Assembly: GCF_003664005.1 (NCBI RefSeq)
Contig: NZ_RCCJ01000001.1
Location: 558,001-622,000, forward strand
Origin: Hydrogenivirga caldilitoris
GTDB lineage: Bacteria > Aquificota > Aquificia > Aquificales > Aquificaceae
Length of the DNA: 64,000 nt
Reading direction: 5' to 3'
A program made the position numbers and the translations under genes. Positions within the stretch are counted from its first letter, which is position 1. The number at the start of each line of letters is the position of its first letter. Below the pieces are notes generated by a model. The model was not told the DNA's origin. It worked only from the letters and a program-made list of their open reading frames with translations, and searched no databases. Shown piece after piece: positions 32,160 through 41,504 of this stretch.

Positions 32160-32176
32160 TAAAATTCTTACGTAAG
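32160..32176 (+). promoter_or_regulatory. Putative fadL-like promoter with palindrome
   Basis: TAAAAT (32160-32165, five of six bases of a -10) is followed at once by the 10-bp perfect palindrome CTTACGTAAG (32167-32176), 23 bases before the ATG. The core CTTACGT also occurs in the palindrome before the porin gene at 15010. Confidence 0.35.
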
Positions 32177-32199
32177 TAATCTTTTAGGGAGGTAGGAAT

Positions 32200-33510
32200 A
32201 TGAGAAAGGCTTTGCTAATAGGTGCTCTCTTTTCAACGGCAACGTTAACCTTTGCAACCAGTGGGGATAACATGATAGGGGTTACCCCAGCGTCAAGGGG
32301 TATGGGTGGATTAGGTGTCGGTATGCCCGTTGGACCCGTTGACTCCATATTCAGAAACCCTGCTTGGATGGGCGTTATGGAGAACAAGTTCACCGTCCAG
32401 TTCGGTGGAATTCTGTTTATGCCGAAGGTGAAAGCGAGAAATAAAGGCTATGTAGATAGCAATCCTGGAAACAATGCCTCAGATCCTATGCCTTATGACA
32501 CAGGGTATGTTAAAAGCAGAGCAGACACGTTTGTTGTACCTGAGATTGGGATAGTCCACAAGATAAGTGACAGACTTGTTTTCGGTCTTGGGGCTTTTGG
32601 TGTTTCAGGTATGGGTGTTGATTATAGAGACAAAGATGGTGCTCTTGCTCAGATGCATACCACTTTTCAGTTTATGAGAATAATTCCGGCGATAGCTTTC
32701 AAAGTTAACGAAATGATAACTGTGTCTGGTGCACTTCATGGAGCATGGGGTTCACTTGATATGGGAGCTGTCATGTGTGGAGATCCGACTGATGATTCTA
32801 CATGTTGGAATGCAAGCGGAGGACAGTCTCAGGCTTTAGGTATAGGGTTTCAAGTTGGAGCTTCACTTAACTTTGGAGACTTCCTATATGCAGGTATAAC
32901 CTATCAATCCCCGGTTTCAATGACTTATAAGAACGTGTTTGATGCTGATAATCAGATGGTTGACCCTAACAATATATATGAAGACTTGAAACTCCAGCAA
33001 CCACAGGAAGTTGCCCTGGGTATCGGTGCTGCTCCACTCAATGGTTTAAAAGTTGGTCTTGATGTGAGGTGGATAAATTGGAAAGATGCTGATGGATACG
33101 GGGACTTCAAGTGGGACGACCAGTGGGTATACGCGTTAGGTGCAGAGTATAGACCTATAAGCAATCTTGCTCTTAGGATTGGTTATAACTATGGAAAGAG
33201 TCCTATAGATGGAGGGAGCAAAAATCTGACAAGACCTTCTTCACCAAATATACCTAATCTAAATGCTCCTTTCTCGGAGTATGATATAGCATGGTTTAAC
33301 TTGATAGGTTTCCCCGCAATTACAGAACAGCACTTAACTTTAGGTGTTGGTTATGAATTCTCCAAAACCTTTGGCATAGATGTATCTTATGTCCGTGCCT
33401 TTGAGAAGAAAGTTGAAGCTAAAGCTACTATGATGTCTCCAGACGATTTAACCGTCGGAGCCAAAAACGCCCAGGATTCCATCTCTGTAGGTCTGAACTG
33501 GAAGTTCTAA
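32200..33510 (+). CDS. FadL/OmpP1-family outer-membrane transporter
   Basis: 436 residues. Seen: a signal peptide ending about residue 19 (LTFATSG), then a plug-like start with GVTPASRGMGGLGVG and DSIFRNPAWMG, the pattern of FadL/TodX proteins, where a GMGGA-like segment and an NPA motif open the mature protein. The remainder is an aromatic-rich beta barrel ending in LNWKF. These proteins move hydrophobic compounds across the outer membrane; the substrate is not known here. GGGAGGT precedes the ATG. A hairpin follows the stop. Confidence 0.85.
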   Translation: MRKALLIGALFSTATLTFATSGDNMIGVTPASRGMGGLGVGMPVGPVDSIFRNPAWMGVMENKFTVQFGGILFMPKVKARNKGYVDSNPGNNASDPMPYDTGYVKSRADTFVVPEIGIVHKISDRLVFGLGAFGVSGMGVDYRDKDGALAQMHTTFQFMRIIPAIAFKVNEMITVSGALHGAWGSLDMGAVMCGDPTDDSTCWNASGGQSQALGIGFQVGASLNFGDFLYAGITYQSPVSMTYKNVFDADNQMVDPNNIYEDLKLQQPQEVALGIGAAPLNGLKVGLDVRWINWKDADGYGDFKWDDQWVYALGAEYRPISNLALRIGYNYGKSPIDGGSKNLTRPSSPNIPNLNAPFSEYDIAWFNLIGFPAITEQHLTLGVGYEFSKTFGIDVSYVRAFEKKVEAKATMMSPDDLTVGAKNAQDSISVGLNWKF

Positions 33511-33520
33511 AAACCTGTGG

Positions 33521-33550
33521 GTCCCCTTCCGGTCGGGAGGGGGTCCCCTT
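33521..33550 (+). terminator. Probable terminator after the fadL-like gene
   Basis: CCCCTTCC (33523-33530) and GGGAGGGG (33535-33542) pair over 8 bp with one G-U, closing a GGTC loop; the following tract ends in CCCCTTT. It lies between convergent genes. The T tract is short, so it is a moderate call. Confidence 0.5.
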
Positions 33551-33963
33551 TACTCTCCTATTATCTTTATAATTACCCGCTTGGGTCTCTGACCATCAAA
33601 CTCGGCGTAAAAGATCTCCTGCCAGGGTCCTAAATCAAGCTTTCCTTCGGTTATAGGTAAGACTACCTGAAGGTGAACGAGAAGATTCTTCAGATGGGCA
33701 TCAGCGTTGTCCTCCCCTGTAAGGTGATGTTTGTAGTTTTCCCTAAAGGGCGCAAGCCTCTCAAGCCACTCCCATATATCGTCGTGAAGTCCCTCCTCGT
33801 CGTCCTGAACTATAACCGCCGCCGTCAGGTGCATGGCGGAAACCAGACATAAACCTTCCTTTACGCCCGATTCTTCAACAGCTTCTTTCACTGTGTCTGT
33901 GATCCTTATAAGCTCTCTTCTCTTCTCAGTCTTAAAGGTTAGATACTTTGTGTAGGCTTTCAA
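33550..33963 (-). CDS. YjbQ (UPF0047) family protein
   Basis: 137 residues, the usual length. The family has been linked to a weak thiamine phosphate synthase activity, but the physiological role is unsettled. Seen: [16 protein letters not shown], a histidine-rich [21 protein letters not shown], and [25 protein letters not shown], all family hallmarks with the conserved histidines for a metal site. The start overlaps the stop of the small basic gene upstream by 4 bases. Confidence 0.93.
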   Translation of the reverse strand: MKAYTKYLTFKTEKRRELIRITDTVKEAVEESGVKEGLCLVSAMHLTAAVIVQDDEEGLHDDIWEWLERLAPFRENYKHHLTGEDNADAHLKNLLVHLQVVLPITEGKLDLGPWQEIFYAEFDGQRPKRVIIKIIGE

Positions 33964-34349
33964 TCTACCTTGAGCTCCTCAAGTTTACCTTTTATCTCCC
34001 CGAGCTTATTTTCAAGCTCTTTGACTCTCTCAAGGGTTTTTTGGCAGTAAAATACCTCTCCCTTTGAAATATACTTTGCCCTTCTCTTTAGCTCTTTAAC
34101 CCTCCTGTTTATTCTCCTGAGGTCCCGGAGATAGAACCACCTTGCTACAGAGCTTGCCGTTTTTAAAAGGTCTCTCCCGTTAGCCCTGAGCTCTCTTTTG
34201 AGCCTCCTTCTCTCCTTTTGCCCTGCATGGAAAGAAAGGAGCTCAACGGTTTTCTTCCCTTTAGCTTCCTTTACTATGCTCTCCATAACGCTCCTGAAAG
34301 AGCCTTGAAACTTCTTGTTCGTCCTTCCTATCTTTACCCAGAGCTCCAT
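33960..34349 (-). CDS. Small basic protein of unknown function
   Basis: 129 residues. The ATG at 34349 is preceded by GAGGAGGTAGAGGAG, a strong binding site; the frame extends further but without such a site. I do not recognise a family. The protein is very rich in arginine and lysine ([34 protein letters not shown]) and ends in a charged coiled coil. Such composition suggests binding of RNA, DNA or the ribosome. Coupled to yjbQ by a 4-base overlap and divergent from trpE, with 58 bases between starts. Confidence 0.65.
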   Translation of the reverse strand: MELWVKIGRTNKKFQGSFRSVMESIVKEAKGKKTVELLSFHAGQKERRRLKRELRANGRDLLKTASSVARWFYLRDLRRINRRVKELKRRAKYISKGEVFYCQKTLERVKELENKLGEIKGKLEELKVD

Positions 34350-34394
34350 CTCCTCTACCTCCTCGGAGAGAGTGCATATTATATCACATTGGTT

Positions 34395-34400
34395 TATCAT
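34395..34400 (+). promoter_or_regulatory. -10 element of trpE
   Basis: TATCAT (five of six consensus bases) ends 7 bases before the trpE ATG, with no ribosome binding site between them; a leaderless message is likely. Confidence 0.35.
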
Positions 34401-34407
34401 ACAATTC

Positions 34408-35889
34408 ATGGAGCTCAATCTTTCTAAGGAACAGGTAAAGAAGCTTTCACAGAATTACAACGTCATACCTCTGTACACTGAAATACTTGCAGATGTGGAA
34501 ACGCCTCTGTCTATATTTTTGAAACTCCAGAGGAGCGACCGCTTTAACTTTCTCCTTGAGAGTGCTGAGGGAGGGGAGAAGTGGGGAAGGTTCTCCTTCG
34601 TGATAACTGGCTCTTCCTTTTATGTGAGAACAAGGGGAAGGTACGGAGAGATATATAACAGGGGTAGAGTTGAGTTCTTTGAGAGTGAGGACCCTTTAGG
34701 GGTTATAGACAGGATAATACGTGAGTACAAGCCCTACAACGACCCTGAGCTTCCCCGATTTTGGGGCGGGCTTGTGGGTTACTTTGCCTATGATATTGTA
34801 AAGTTCTATGAACCTATAGAGGATAATAACCCCGACCCCATAGGGACCTATGACCTATACACAGTTCTTACCGACGTTGTTGTGATACACGATAATCTTA
34901 GGGGAAAGATAAAGGTTGTTTACCCGCTCCTAACAGACAGAGGGGTGGAGGAGGAATATGACAGGGCTGTAAACTGTATAGAGGAGACGGTAAGCAGACT
35001 TGAGGAGCTGAAGGCGGAACCTATAAGCTTCTCAGAAGCAGAGCCAGACCTTACCCTGTGGGAGTCCAACTTCACAAAGGAAGAGTTTGAGAAGGTCGTG
35101 GAGAAGGCAAAGGAATATATAGCCAGGGGGGACATAATACAGGTGGTTCTCTCCCAACGTTTTAGGAGGCTCTTTGATGGCTATCCGGAGAACATATACA
35201 GAGTCCTGAGATACCTGAATCCTTCTCCCTACATGTACTATCTTGATTTCAGAGAGCTAAAGGTTATAGGTTCTTCGCCGGAGGTTCTTGTCAGGGTTGA
35301 AGGCAGAAGGATAGAGACAAGACCGATAGCGGGTACACGCCCTAGAGGAAGGACTACTGAAGAGGATAAGAGACTTGAGGAGGAACTCCTCGGGGATGAA
35401 AAGGAAAGGGCTGAACACCTTATGCTTGTTGACCTTGCAAGGAATGACCTTGGGCGTGTTTCTGAAACCGGAAGTGTGAGGGTTGAGGATTTTATGAGGG
35501 TGGAGAGATACTCCCACGTGATGCATATTGTAAGTGACGTGGTGGGAACGCTCAAAGAAGGATTGTCTGCCCTTGATGTTCTGAGAGCTGCCTTCCCTGC
35601 GGGGACGGTTTCGGGTGCACCCAAGGTTAGGGCTATGCAGATAATAGAAGAGCTTGAGAAGGAGAGGAGAGGTATATACGCTGGAAGCGTTGGATACGTT
35701 TCCTTTCAGGGGAACATGGACATGGCTATAACTATAAGAACTGCGGTTGTCAGAGACAGAGAAGTCTTCGTTCAAGCCGGAGCAGGTATAGTGGCTGATT
35801 CAGTGCCGGAGAGAGAGTGGGAGGAGACAGTCAACAAGGCAAAGGCTCTCATCAAAGCTGTAGATATAGCCGATAGATTTGCTCCCTAA
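34408..35889 (+). CDS. trpE: Anthranilate synthase component I
   Basis: 493 residues from the ATG at 34408. Converts chorismate and ammonia to anthranilate at the head of tryptophan synthesis. Seen: LESAEGGEKWGRFSF (an LLES element of the tryptophan feedback site), the chorismate-binding half with GDIIQVVLSQRF, GSSPEVLVRVE, RPIAGTRPRG, AEHLMLVDLARNDLGRV, AFPAGTVSGAPKVRAM, and QAGAGIVADSVPEREWEE. PabB is possible but the LLES element favours TrpE. Other trp genes are not adjacent. The end overlaps the unknown gene on the other strand by 4 bases. Confidence 0.93.
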   Translation: MELNLSKEQVKKLSQNYNVIPLYTEILADVETPLSIFLKLQRSDRFNFLLESAEGGEKWGRFSFVITGSSFYVRTRGRYGEIYNRGRVEFFESEDPLGVIDRIIREYKPYNDPELPRFWGGLVGYFAYDIVKFYEPIEDNNPDPIGTYDLYTVLTDVVVIHDNLRGKIKVVYPLLTDRGVEEEYDRAVNCIEETVSRLEELKAEPISFSEAEPDLTLWESNFTKEEFEKVVEKAKEYIARGDIIQVVLSQRFRRLFDGYPENIYRVLRYLNPSPYMYYLDFRELKVIGSSPEVLVRVEGRRIETRPIAGTRPRGRTTEEDKRLEEELLGDEKERAEHLMLVDLARNDLGRVSETGSVRVEDFMRVERYSHVMHIVSDVVGTLKEGLSALDVLRAAFPAGTVSGAPKVRAMQIIEELEKERRGIYAGSVGYVSFQGNMDMAITIRTAVVRDREVFVQAGAGIVADSVPEREWEETVNKAKALIKAVDIADRFAP

Positions 35890-36428
35890 TCTACGTAGAG
35901 TGAGAGTGGAGGTATTTTGAACTTCTTTTGCAGCTCTCTCTTTACAAGCTCTGCGAACACCTCTTTATTGTCCCTAAACTCTCTGTATTTACGTCCAATG
36001 CTGTCCCTCTCTTCCTTGCTTAGCTGTTTCCAGAGTTCCTTCATTATTCTGCTCTCTATCTCTTTTAGAACCTTCTGGGCGTCCTCTTCGCTTTCTGGCT
36101 TTTTTATTTCAAAATTCACAAGCTCTTTAACCTTCTTTACTTTTTCTTCAAACCTGTGCTCCCAGTCTATACGGACCTTTTGGGCTTCAATCCTTAGAAA
36201 ATTCTCATAAACATCCATAATGCTCCTGTAGCATAGGAAGACCGGGTGTTTGCTTCTTCTCCTTGGGTTTAAAGCTGTGTAGCACTTTTCAATTCCTTCC
36301 TTTACGATGCTCTCAGGTATGCCAAGCTCCTCAAGGAAGTTAAGGAAGAGTTTTTCTCTCGGTGACAGGAAGAAAACACCACCTTTGAACCTGAGTATAA
36401 ACTCTTCAAGCGCCCTGGAGTAACTCAT
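35886..36428 (-). CDS. Hypothetical charged protein before acpS
   Basis: 180 residues; not recognised. It starts 4 bases inside the acpS end and is thus the last gene of the flgHIJ-acpS run. Seen: an N-terminal helical part with FFLSPREKLFLNFLEELGIP, a cysteine-containing stretch NPRRRSKHPVFLCYRSI, and a charged helical C-terminal half ending FKIPPLSLYVD. No signal peptide, membrane segment or known catalytic motif. The regular frame and tight coupling make it a real gene. Confidence 0.6.
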   Translation of the reverse strand: MSYSRALEEFILRFKGGVFFLSPREKLFLNFLEELGIPESIVKEGIEKCYTALNPRRRSKHPVFLCYRSIMDVYENFLRIEAQKVRIDWEHRFEEKVKKVKELVNFEIKKPESEEDAQKVLKEIESRIMKELWKQLSKEERDSIGRKYREFRDNKEVFAELVKRELQKKFKIPPLSLYVD

Positions 36429-36784
36429 TTTATGCAGGCAACCGCAACTGAGTAATCCCTTTCGTGGGATAGAGAAACGAGAAGCTCTCTCCCTTTGAGA
36501 AATTCTTTGGCTTCCTCCCTGTGTATGATAACCCTTGCGGGTTTTCCTCTGTCACCCAGAACTTCAATCTCCTTAAACCTAAGCAGAACTCCAAACTCCA
36601 TATAGAAGGCTTTCAGCACAGCTTCCTTGCACGCCCACCTTGCTGCAAGACAGGGTACCCTTGCCTCTTGAGAGTTGCAGTAATCAAGCTCTTTATCGGT
36701 GTATATCCTGACCAGAAACCGCTCTCCAAACTTTTCAATAGCTTTTTCAATTCTTTCGTTCTTAACTATATCTACACCTATCAT
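36425..36784 (-). CDS. acpS: Holo-[acyl-carrier-protein] synthase
   Basis: 119 residues. Transfers 4'-phosphopantetheine from CoA to ACP. Seen: the N-terminal GVDIVKNERIEKAI with the metal-binding aspartate, RIYTDKELDYC, AARWACKEAVLKAF with the catalytic glutamate, and VSLSHERDYSVAVA. Its substrate AcpP is encoded 3 kb away on the other strand. The start overlaps the flgJ-like stop by 4 bases. Confidence 0.95.
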   Translation of the reverse strand: MIGVDIVKNERIEKAIEKFGERFLVRIYTDKELDYCNSQEARVPCLAARWACKEAVLKAFYMEFGVLLRFKEIEVLGDRGKPARVIIHREEAKEFLKGRELLVSLSHERDYSVAVACIK

Positions 36785-37479
36785 TTACCAGCGGACAATT
36801 TTATCACCTTCAGGAGTTTATCTACATAAGTGCGGGTCTCTTCCGGTAAAAGGTTAAGGTCTTGCAAAACTTTTCCCGCTCCGAGCCTGTCCAGGTTCCC
36901 CTCTCCCCAGTTGTAAGCTATAAGTACAAGAATCCAGTTCTTATATTTACCGTAAAGATTCTTCAGGTGTCTCACTGCGGCACGCGTTGATTTTAAGGGA
37001 TCAAACCTCTCATCAACATCTTTATCCACCTTCAACCCAAGCTCCTTTGCAGTTTCGGGCATAAGTTGCCACATACCCGCTGCCCCTTTTGGAGATACAG
37101 CCTTAACTTCGTAGGAGCTTTCTATCTCTGGAATCACTGAGAGCCACCCTGGAAGTCCCTCCTCCTTTAAGACCCTTTTAACCATGAGTCTCAGCTCCTC
37201 TTTGCTCTCAGGTTGGCGGGCGTTCTTCTCGTAAGTTTCTACGATAAACTTCGCTATTCCAACACCTCCAGCTTCCGCGAGTTTTTTGCTGACCCCCTCC
37301 AGAAACATGTCGTGATAGAACCTCTGGTATATGCTCTTGTCTTTGAGAACAGACCTGAAGGCTTCCTTCAAAACTTGCTTTATAAGTATGGATTCAAACT
37401 CCTTTGCAACGCTCTTGAGGTCCTTTTTTACTAATTCTCTGTAGTTATAAGAAGGCTCTGAGAATGTAACCCTGTTCAT
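36781..37479 (-). CDS. flgJ: FlgJ-like rod protein with lytic transglycosylase domain
   Basis: 232 residues, two domains. Residues 15-85 match the FlgJ rod-binding domain (SVAKEFESILIKQVLKEAF, then FLEGVSKKLAEAGGVGIA). Residues about 100-225 are an SLT-type transglycosylase: IPEIESSYEVKAVSPKGAAGMWQLMP with E120 as expected acid, and LVLIAYNWGEGNLDRLG. In enteric FlgJ the second domain is a different peptidoglycan hydrolase (glucosaminidase), so this is a domain swap. It presumably clears peptidoglycan for the rod. It follows flgI and flgH. Confidence 0.88.
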   Translation of the reverse strand: MNRVTFSEPSYNYRELVKKDLKSVAKEFESILIKQVLKEAFRSVLKDKSIYQRFYHDMFLEGVSKKLAEAGGVGIAKFIVETYEKNARQPESKEELRLMVKRVLKEEGLPGWLSVIPEIESSYEVKAVSPKGAAGMWQLMPETAKELGLKVDKDVDERFDPLKSTRAAVRHLKNLYGKYKNWILVLIAYNWGEGNLDRLGAGKVLQDLNLLPEETRTYVDKLLKVIKLSAGK

Positions 37480-38564
37480 AACACTTCCAATTTAGCCTTT
37501 AGAGCCCCGGCTTCTTTTATAGCTTGAAGGACAGATATTATTTCCCTGGGTGTGGCACCTATCTTGTTAAGAGAGTTTACCAGCTCCTGGACGGTTGCTC
37601 CCTTTATAGGGACAAGCCTTCTGTCCTCCTCAACCACCTCTATCTCGGTTCTCGGGACAACCTTTGTCTCACCCCCTGAAAAGGGAGGTGGTTGGGATAC
37701 TTCCGGCATTTCCTTGACCTTCACGACCAGACTCCCAACTGCCACTGCAACAGGGTTTATTCTGACTCCTCCCCCGAGCACTATCGTTCCGGACCTGCTG
37801 TCTATAACAACCTTTGCAACTTGAGATGTGCTTACCTCAAGGTTCTCAACTTCAGCAAGGAAATCAACCGGATTTAAACCCTCGGGCACGTTTACCTTTA
37901 CTGTCGCGCTGTCAACAGCTGTAGCTATGGGTGCGCCAAACCTCTTGTTTATGACATCCTGTACCCTTTTGGCTGTCGTAAAATCAGGTATATCAAGGAT
38001 TATGTTTATCTCTGTTACCTTCATATCAAAGGGGAGGTCCCTTTCAAGTACTGCCCCGTTCGGTATTCTTCCAACGGTTGGCACGTTTTTAACCTGTGTT
38101 GCCCCCCTTCCCCTCGCTTCATACCCTCCGACTATCAACTGCCCCTGAGCAAGGGCGTATATGTTACCATCAGGTCCTCTCAAAGGAGTCAGAAGTAGCG
38201 TTCCTCCTTCCAGACTCTTGGCATCACCAATTGAGGATACGTCCACATCAACCCTCATGCCAGCCTTGGCGTAAGGGGGGAGTTTTGCGGTGACCATTAC
38301 CGCTGCTACGTTCTTTACAGTTATTCTGTTAGGGTCAACAACTATGCCCATCTTCTGAAGGGCGTTTGCCAAGCTCTTTACTGTAAACTGAGTTGCCTTT
38401 CCGTCTCCGGTTCCCCTGAGTCCCACTACCAACCCGTAGCCTTGGAGGTAGTTAATCCTGTTGCCCTCTATGGTTGCTATATCCTTTATCCTCTCGGAAA
38501 AGGTAACGGATATAAGGAGCAGTATCAGAAGGGGAATATTAAGGCAAATATCCTTGCAAGCCAT
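37476..38564 (-). CDS. flgI: Flagellar P-ring protein FlgI
   Basis: 362 residues. Builds the P ring around the flagellar rod in the periplasm. Seen: signal segment ICLNIPLLILLLISVTFS, then RIKDIATIEGNRINYLQGYGLVVGLRGTGDG, ITVKNVAAVMVTAKLPPYAKAGMRVDVDVSSIGDAKSLEGG, GNIYALAQGQLIVGG and the end with VQELVNSLNKIGATPREIISVLQAI. Everything expected is present. It begins 40 bases inside flgH. Confidence 0.97.
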   Translation of the reverse strand: MACKDICLNIPLLILLLISVTFSERIKDIATIEGNRINYLQGYGLVVGLRGTGDGKATQFTVKSLANALQKMGIVVDPNRITVKNVAAVMVTAKLPPYAKAGMRVDVDVSSIGDAKSLEGGTLLLTPLRGPDGNIYALAQGQLIVGGYEARGRGATQVKNVPTVGRIPNGAVLERDLPFDMKVTEINIILDIPDFTTAKRVQDVINKRFGAPIATAVDSATVKVNVPEGLNPVDFLAEVENLEVSTSQVAKVVIDSRSGTIVLGGGVRINPVAVAVGSLVVKVKEMPEVSQPPPFSGGETKVVPRTEIEVVEEDRRLVPIKGATVQELVNSLNKIGATPREIISVLQAIKEAGALKAKLEVL

Positions 38565-39202
38565 CCGGGCTTACCTCCCTCAGCCATGTAACCCTTACCG
38601 TCTAAAAAGACCTCCATGTTGGCAATTTTCTCGCTGGTTACCGTATTATTGCTGTCTATATCCTCCGGTCTTATTATGCCCCTCAGGACAAACTCTCTCT
38701 TCATACCGTTCACCACTATATACTTCTTCGCTTCTATTAACATCGTCCTGTTCGGGTAAACTTTTACCACTCTGCCTGCGAGTCTTGTAGTCAGTACACC
38801 CTGCTGTTGCACCTTGCTTGAAGCTTTAGTATCAAACTTACCCTCTGCCTGGCTACCTAAGTTGGCAAGTGTGTTCTGGGGCACACCAAAGAAGGAGCTA
38901 ATAGCGTTGGAGAACGCTGTAGACCTACCTGCCTGATTGGATAAACTCTCCACGGCGTTCATACTCTCCACCACGTATATAAAAATGAGGTCTCCCGGTT
39001 TTGCTGCCCTGTTTTCCCCGTAGAGGTCAACCCATCCTCCCTTTGAAAGCAAGCTACCGCGCATCTGTTTCTCCTTATACTCTTCTTGAGGGAAGGGGTT
39101 TTCCCGTTCATAGGTTGCCAGGTCCCTTGGTTTTTCAGAGCAGGATAAAAGGAGGGTTGTGAAAACCACAATAAATGAAGCCAAAAAAGCCCCCATTATC
39201 AC
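38525..39202 (-). CDS. flgH: Flagellar L-ring protein FlgH
   Basis: 225 residues. Outer-membrane lipoprotein ring around the rod. Seen: a lipoprotein signal ending VFTTLLLSC, an early GSLLSKGGWVDLYGENRAAKPGDLIFIYV, TRLAGRVVKVYPNRTMLIEAKK, and VNGMKREFVLRGIIRPEDIDSNNTVTSEKIANMEV, the FlgH core. The start is unsure: GTG 39202 or ATG 39196; neither has a binding site, and a TATATT lies a few bases upstream. The C-terminus is hydrophobic and overlaps flgI. Confidence 0.93.
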   Translation of the reverse strand: MIMGAFLASFIVVFTTLLLSCSEKPRDLATYERENPFPQEEYKEKQMRGSLLSKGGWVDLYGENRAAKPGDLIFIYVVESMNAVESLSNQAGRSTAFSNAISSFFGVPQNTLANLGSQAEGKFDTKASSKVQQQGVLTTRLAGRVVKVYPNRTMLIEAKKYIVVNGMKREFVLRGIIRPEDIDSNNTVTSEKIANMEVFLDGKGYMAEGGKPGWLARIFALIFPF

Positions 39203-39230
39203 TAATATAGCAATTGGGAGTTAAATCTGC

Positions 39231-39236
39231 TATAAT
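39231..39236 (+). promoter_or_regulatory. -10 element of fabG
   Basis: Consensus TATAAT 12 bases before the fabG ATG, giving at most a 5-6 base leader and no room for a ribosome binding site. Confidence 0.5.
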
Positions 39237-39248
39237 TTGTAGCCAATT

Positions 39249-39992
39249 ATGATAAGTCTCTCTGGGAAAATAGCTCTTGTTACGGGTTCAACTCGCGGTA
39301 TAGGCAAGGCTACAGCCTACAAACTCGCTGAGGCTGGAGCTACCGTAATAGTTACGGGTAGGAGTGAGGATAGGGCTAAGGAGGTTGCTAAAGAGATTGC
39401 AGGGAACACAAAGGCTAACACCTACGGGGTAGGCTTAGATATAGGTTCAAAGGAATCCATAGAAGAGGCTTTAAGGAAGATAAACGAAGAGGTTGGGAGC
39501 GTTGATATCCTTGTGAACAACGCAGGAGTTAACAGAGACACGCTCTTTATAAGGATGAAGTATGAAGACTGGGACGAGATAATAAGGGTTAACCTTACGG
39601 GCACCTTTCTCGTGACTCAGTTAGTGGTAAAGGGTATGCTCAAGAAGAGGTGGGGCAGGGTCATAAACATGTCCTCGGTGGTTGCCTTCATAGGCAACGT
39701 TGGCCAGGCAAACTATTCAGCGGCAAAGGCAGGACTTGTTGGCTTCACCAAAACCCTTGCAAAGGAGCTTGCTCCAAGGAATATAACCGTGAATGCGATA
39801 GCACCGGGGTTCATAGAGACAGACATGACCGAGAACCTGCCTGAGGAGATAAAGCAGGGTTTTCTCAGCCAGATACCTATGAACAGGTTCGGTACAGCTG
39901 AGGACGTTGCCAACGTTGTTCTTTTTATAGCTTCGGACCTGTCCAGTTACATGACGGGTGAGGTAATACATGTCAATGGCGGTCTTTTTTAA
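39249..39992 (+). CDS. fabG: 3-oxoacyl-[ACP] reductase FabG
   Basis: 247-residue short-chain dehydrogenase that reduces 3-ketoacyl-ACP with NADPH. Seen: TGSTRGIGKATA, LVNNAGVNRD, the catalytic serine in MSSVVAFIGNVGQ, YSAAKAG with the Tyr-Lys pair, and IAPGFIETDMT. The C-terminus SYMTGEVIHVNGGLF is typical. It opens the fabG-acpP-fabF-rnc operon. Confidence 0.97.
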   Translation: MISLSGKIALVTGSTRGIGKATAYKLAEAGATVIVTGRSEDRAKEVAKEIAGNTKANTYGVGLDIGSKESIEEALRKINEEVGSVDILVNNAGVNRDTLFIRMKYEDWDEIIRVNLTGTFLVTQLVVKGMLKKRWGRVINMSSVVAFIGNVGQANYSAAKAGLVGFTKTLAKELAPRNITVNAIAPGFIETDMTENLPEEIKQGFLSQIPMNRFGTAEDVANVVLFIASDLSSYMTGEVIHVNGGLF

Positions 39993-40020
39993 ATAAAAAT
40001 CCTGAATGGAGGTGAAAGAA

Positions 40021-40254
40021 ATGGCTATTGAGGAGAGAATCAAGGAGATCATAGCTGACCAGCTTGGCGTTGAGCAGGAGAAGATAGTTCCCGAGGCTAA
40101 GTTCGTTGAGGACCTCGGAGCCGACTCCCTTGACGTTGTGGAGCTCATAATGGCTTTTGAAGAGGAGTTCGGTATAGAGATACCCGATGAAGATGCTGAG
40201 AAGATACAGACGGTGGGGGACGTGATTAACTACCTTAAAGAAAAGGTGGGTTAA
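40021..40254 (+). CDS. acpP: Acyl carrier protein
   Basis: 77 residues. Carries fatty acyl chains on a phosphopantetheine arm attached to the serine of [12 protein letters not shown]. Start: an ATG at 40006 overlaps the binding site GGAGGTG; the ATG at 40021, right after it, gives the usual [11 protein letters not shown]. The protein is acidic as expected. The stop codon overlaps the fabF ATG by one base. Confidence 0.98.
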   Translation: MAIEERIKEIIADQLGVEQEKIVPEAKFVEDLGADSLDVVELIMAFEEEFGIEIPDEDAEKIQTVGDVINYLKEKVG

Positions 40255-41504
40255 TGAGAAGGAGAGTAGTCGTAACCGGACTCGGTGCTGTTACCCCTAT
40301 AGGTACGGGCGTTGATAAGTTCTGGACTAACCTTGTGAAAGGGGTAAGTGGGATAGACCACATAAAGAGTTTTGACCCGGCTGAGTTTGGCTTGAACGTA
40401 ACCATAGCCGGAGAGGTCAAGGACTTTGACCCTATGAACTTCCTTGATAAAAAAGAGGCGAGCAGGCTTTCCATATTTGTCCATTACGCTGTCGCTGCGG
40501 CGGAAGAAGCCATACTGGATAGCGGAATAAAGGAAGCTGGCTATGACCCACTTAAGATAGGTGTAATAATCGGTACAGGAATAGGAGGACTCAGAGACAT
40601 AGAGAGGGAACATACGGTTATCACCCAGAAGGGGGCAAGAAGGGTGTCCCCCTTCTTCATACCTTACGGGATATCCAATATGGGAGCCGGATACGTAGCC
40701 ATAAGACATGGCTTTAAAGGACCTAACTACTGTGTCGTGTCCGCCTGTGCCACGGGAAACCACTCAATAGGTGATGCCTTCCGTATGATACAGGCAGGTG
40801 ATATTGATGCCGCTATAGCCGGTGGAACGGAGGCGGCTATAACCCCCCTTGGAGTAGCAGGTTTTGCCGTCATGCGAGCACTCTCCACGCGGAACGATGA
40901 GCCTCAAAAGGCTTCAAGACCTTTTGATAGGGACAGGGACGGATTCGTTATGGGAGAAGGGGCAGGGATTCTCGTGCTTGAAGAGTATGAGCGTGCAAAA
41001 GCCAGGGGTGCCAAGATATACGCCGAACTCGTTGGCTACGGTGCAACCGATGATGCCTACCACATAACAGCACCTCATGAGTGCGGAGAGGGTGCCTATG
41101 AATGTATGAGACTTGCCCTTGAAGACGCAGGTCTGAATCCGGATGAGATAGACTACATCAACGCCCATGGTACTTCTACGCCGTTGAACGATAAGATAGA
41201 AACTCTCGCGATAAAACAGCTCTTCAAAGAGCACGCTTACAAACTCAAGATAAGCTCCAACAAGTCTATGATAGGACACCTGTTGGGGGCTGCCGGAGCC
41301 GTTGAAGCGGTTGCTTCGGTCAAAACCATTGAGACAGGACTGATACCGCCCACCATAAATCTGGAAAACCCAGACCCAGAGTGCGACCTTGACTACGTTC
41401 CGAACGAAGCCGTTAAAGCTAACGTCAGGACGGTCCTTTCCAACTCCTTTGGTTTCGGTGGGACCAACGCCTGCCTCATATTCAAGAAATGCGAGGATGT
41501 TTGA
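40254..41504 (+). CDS. fabF: 3-oxoacyl-[ACP] synthase II FabF
   Basis: 416 residues. Extends acyl-ACP with malonyl-ACP. Seen: [34 protein letters not shown] with the active-site cysteine, [17 protein letters not shown], the catalytic histidines in [11 protein letters not shown] and [16 protein letters not shown], and [12 protein letters not shown]. Start and stop both overlap neighbouring genes in the operon. Confidence 0.98.
   Translation: MRRRVVVTGLGAVTPIGTGVDKFWTNLVKGVSGIDHIKSFDPAEFGLNVTIAGEVKDFDPMNFLDKKEASRLSIFVHYAVAAAEEAILDSGIKEAGYDPLKIGVIIGTGIGGLRDIEREHTVITQKGARRVSPFFIPYGISNMGAGYVAIRHGFKGPNYCVVSACATGNHSIGDAFRMIQAGDIDAAIAGGTEAAITPLGVAGFAVMRALSTRNDEPQKASRPFDRDRDGFVMGEGAGILVLEEYERAKARGAKIYAELVGYGATDDAYHITAPHECGEGAYECMRLALEDAGLNPDEIDYINAHGTSTPLNDKIETLAIKQLFKEHAYKLKISSNKSMIGHLLGAAGAVEAVASVKTIETGLIPPTINLENPDPECDLDYVPNEAVKANVRTVLSNSFGFGGTNACLIFKKCEDV

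Noticed and set aside
40251-40763. 170-codon minus-strand frame
   Set aside because: Antisense shadow of fabF with unlikely composition.
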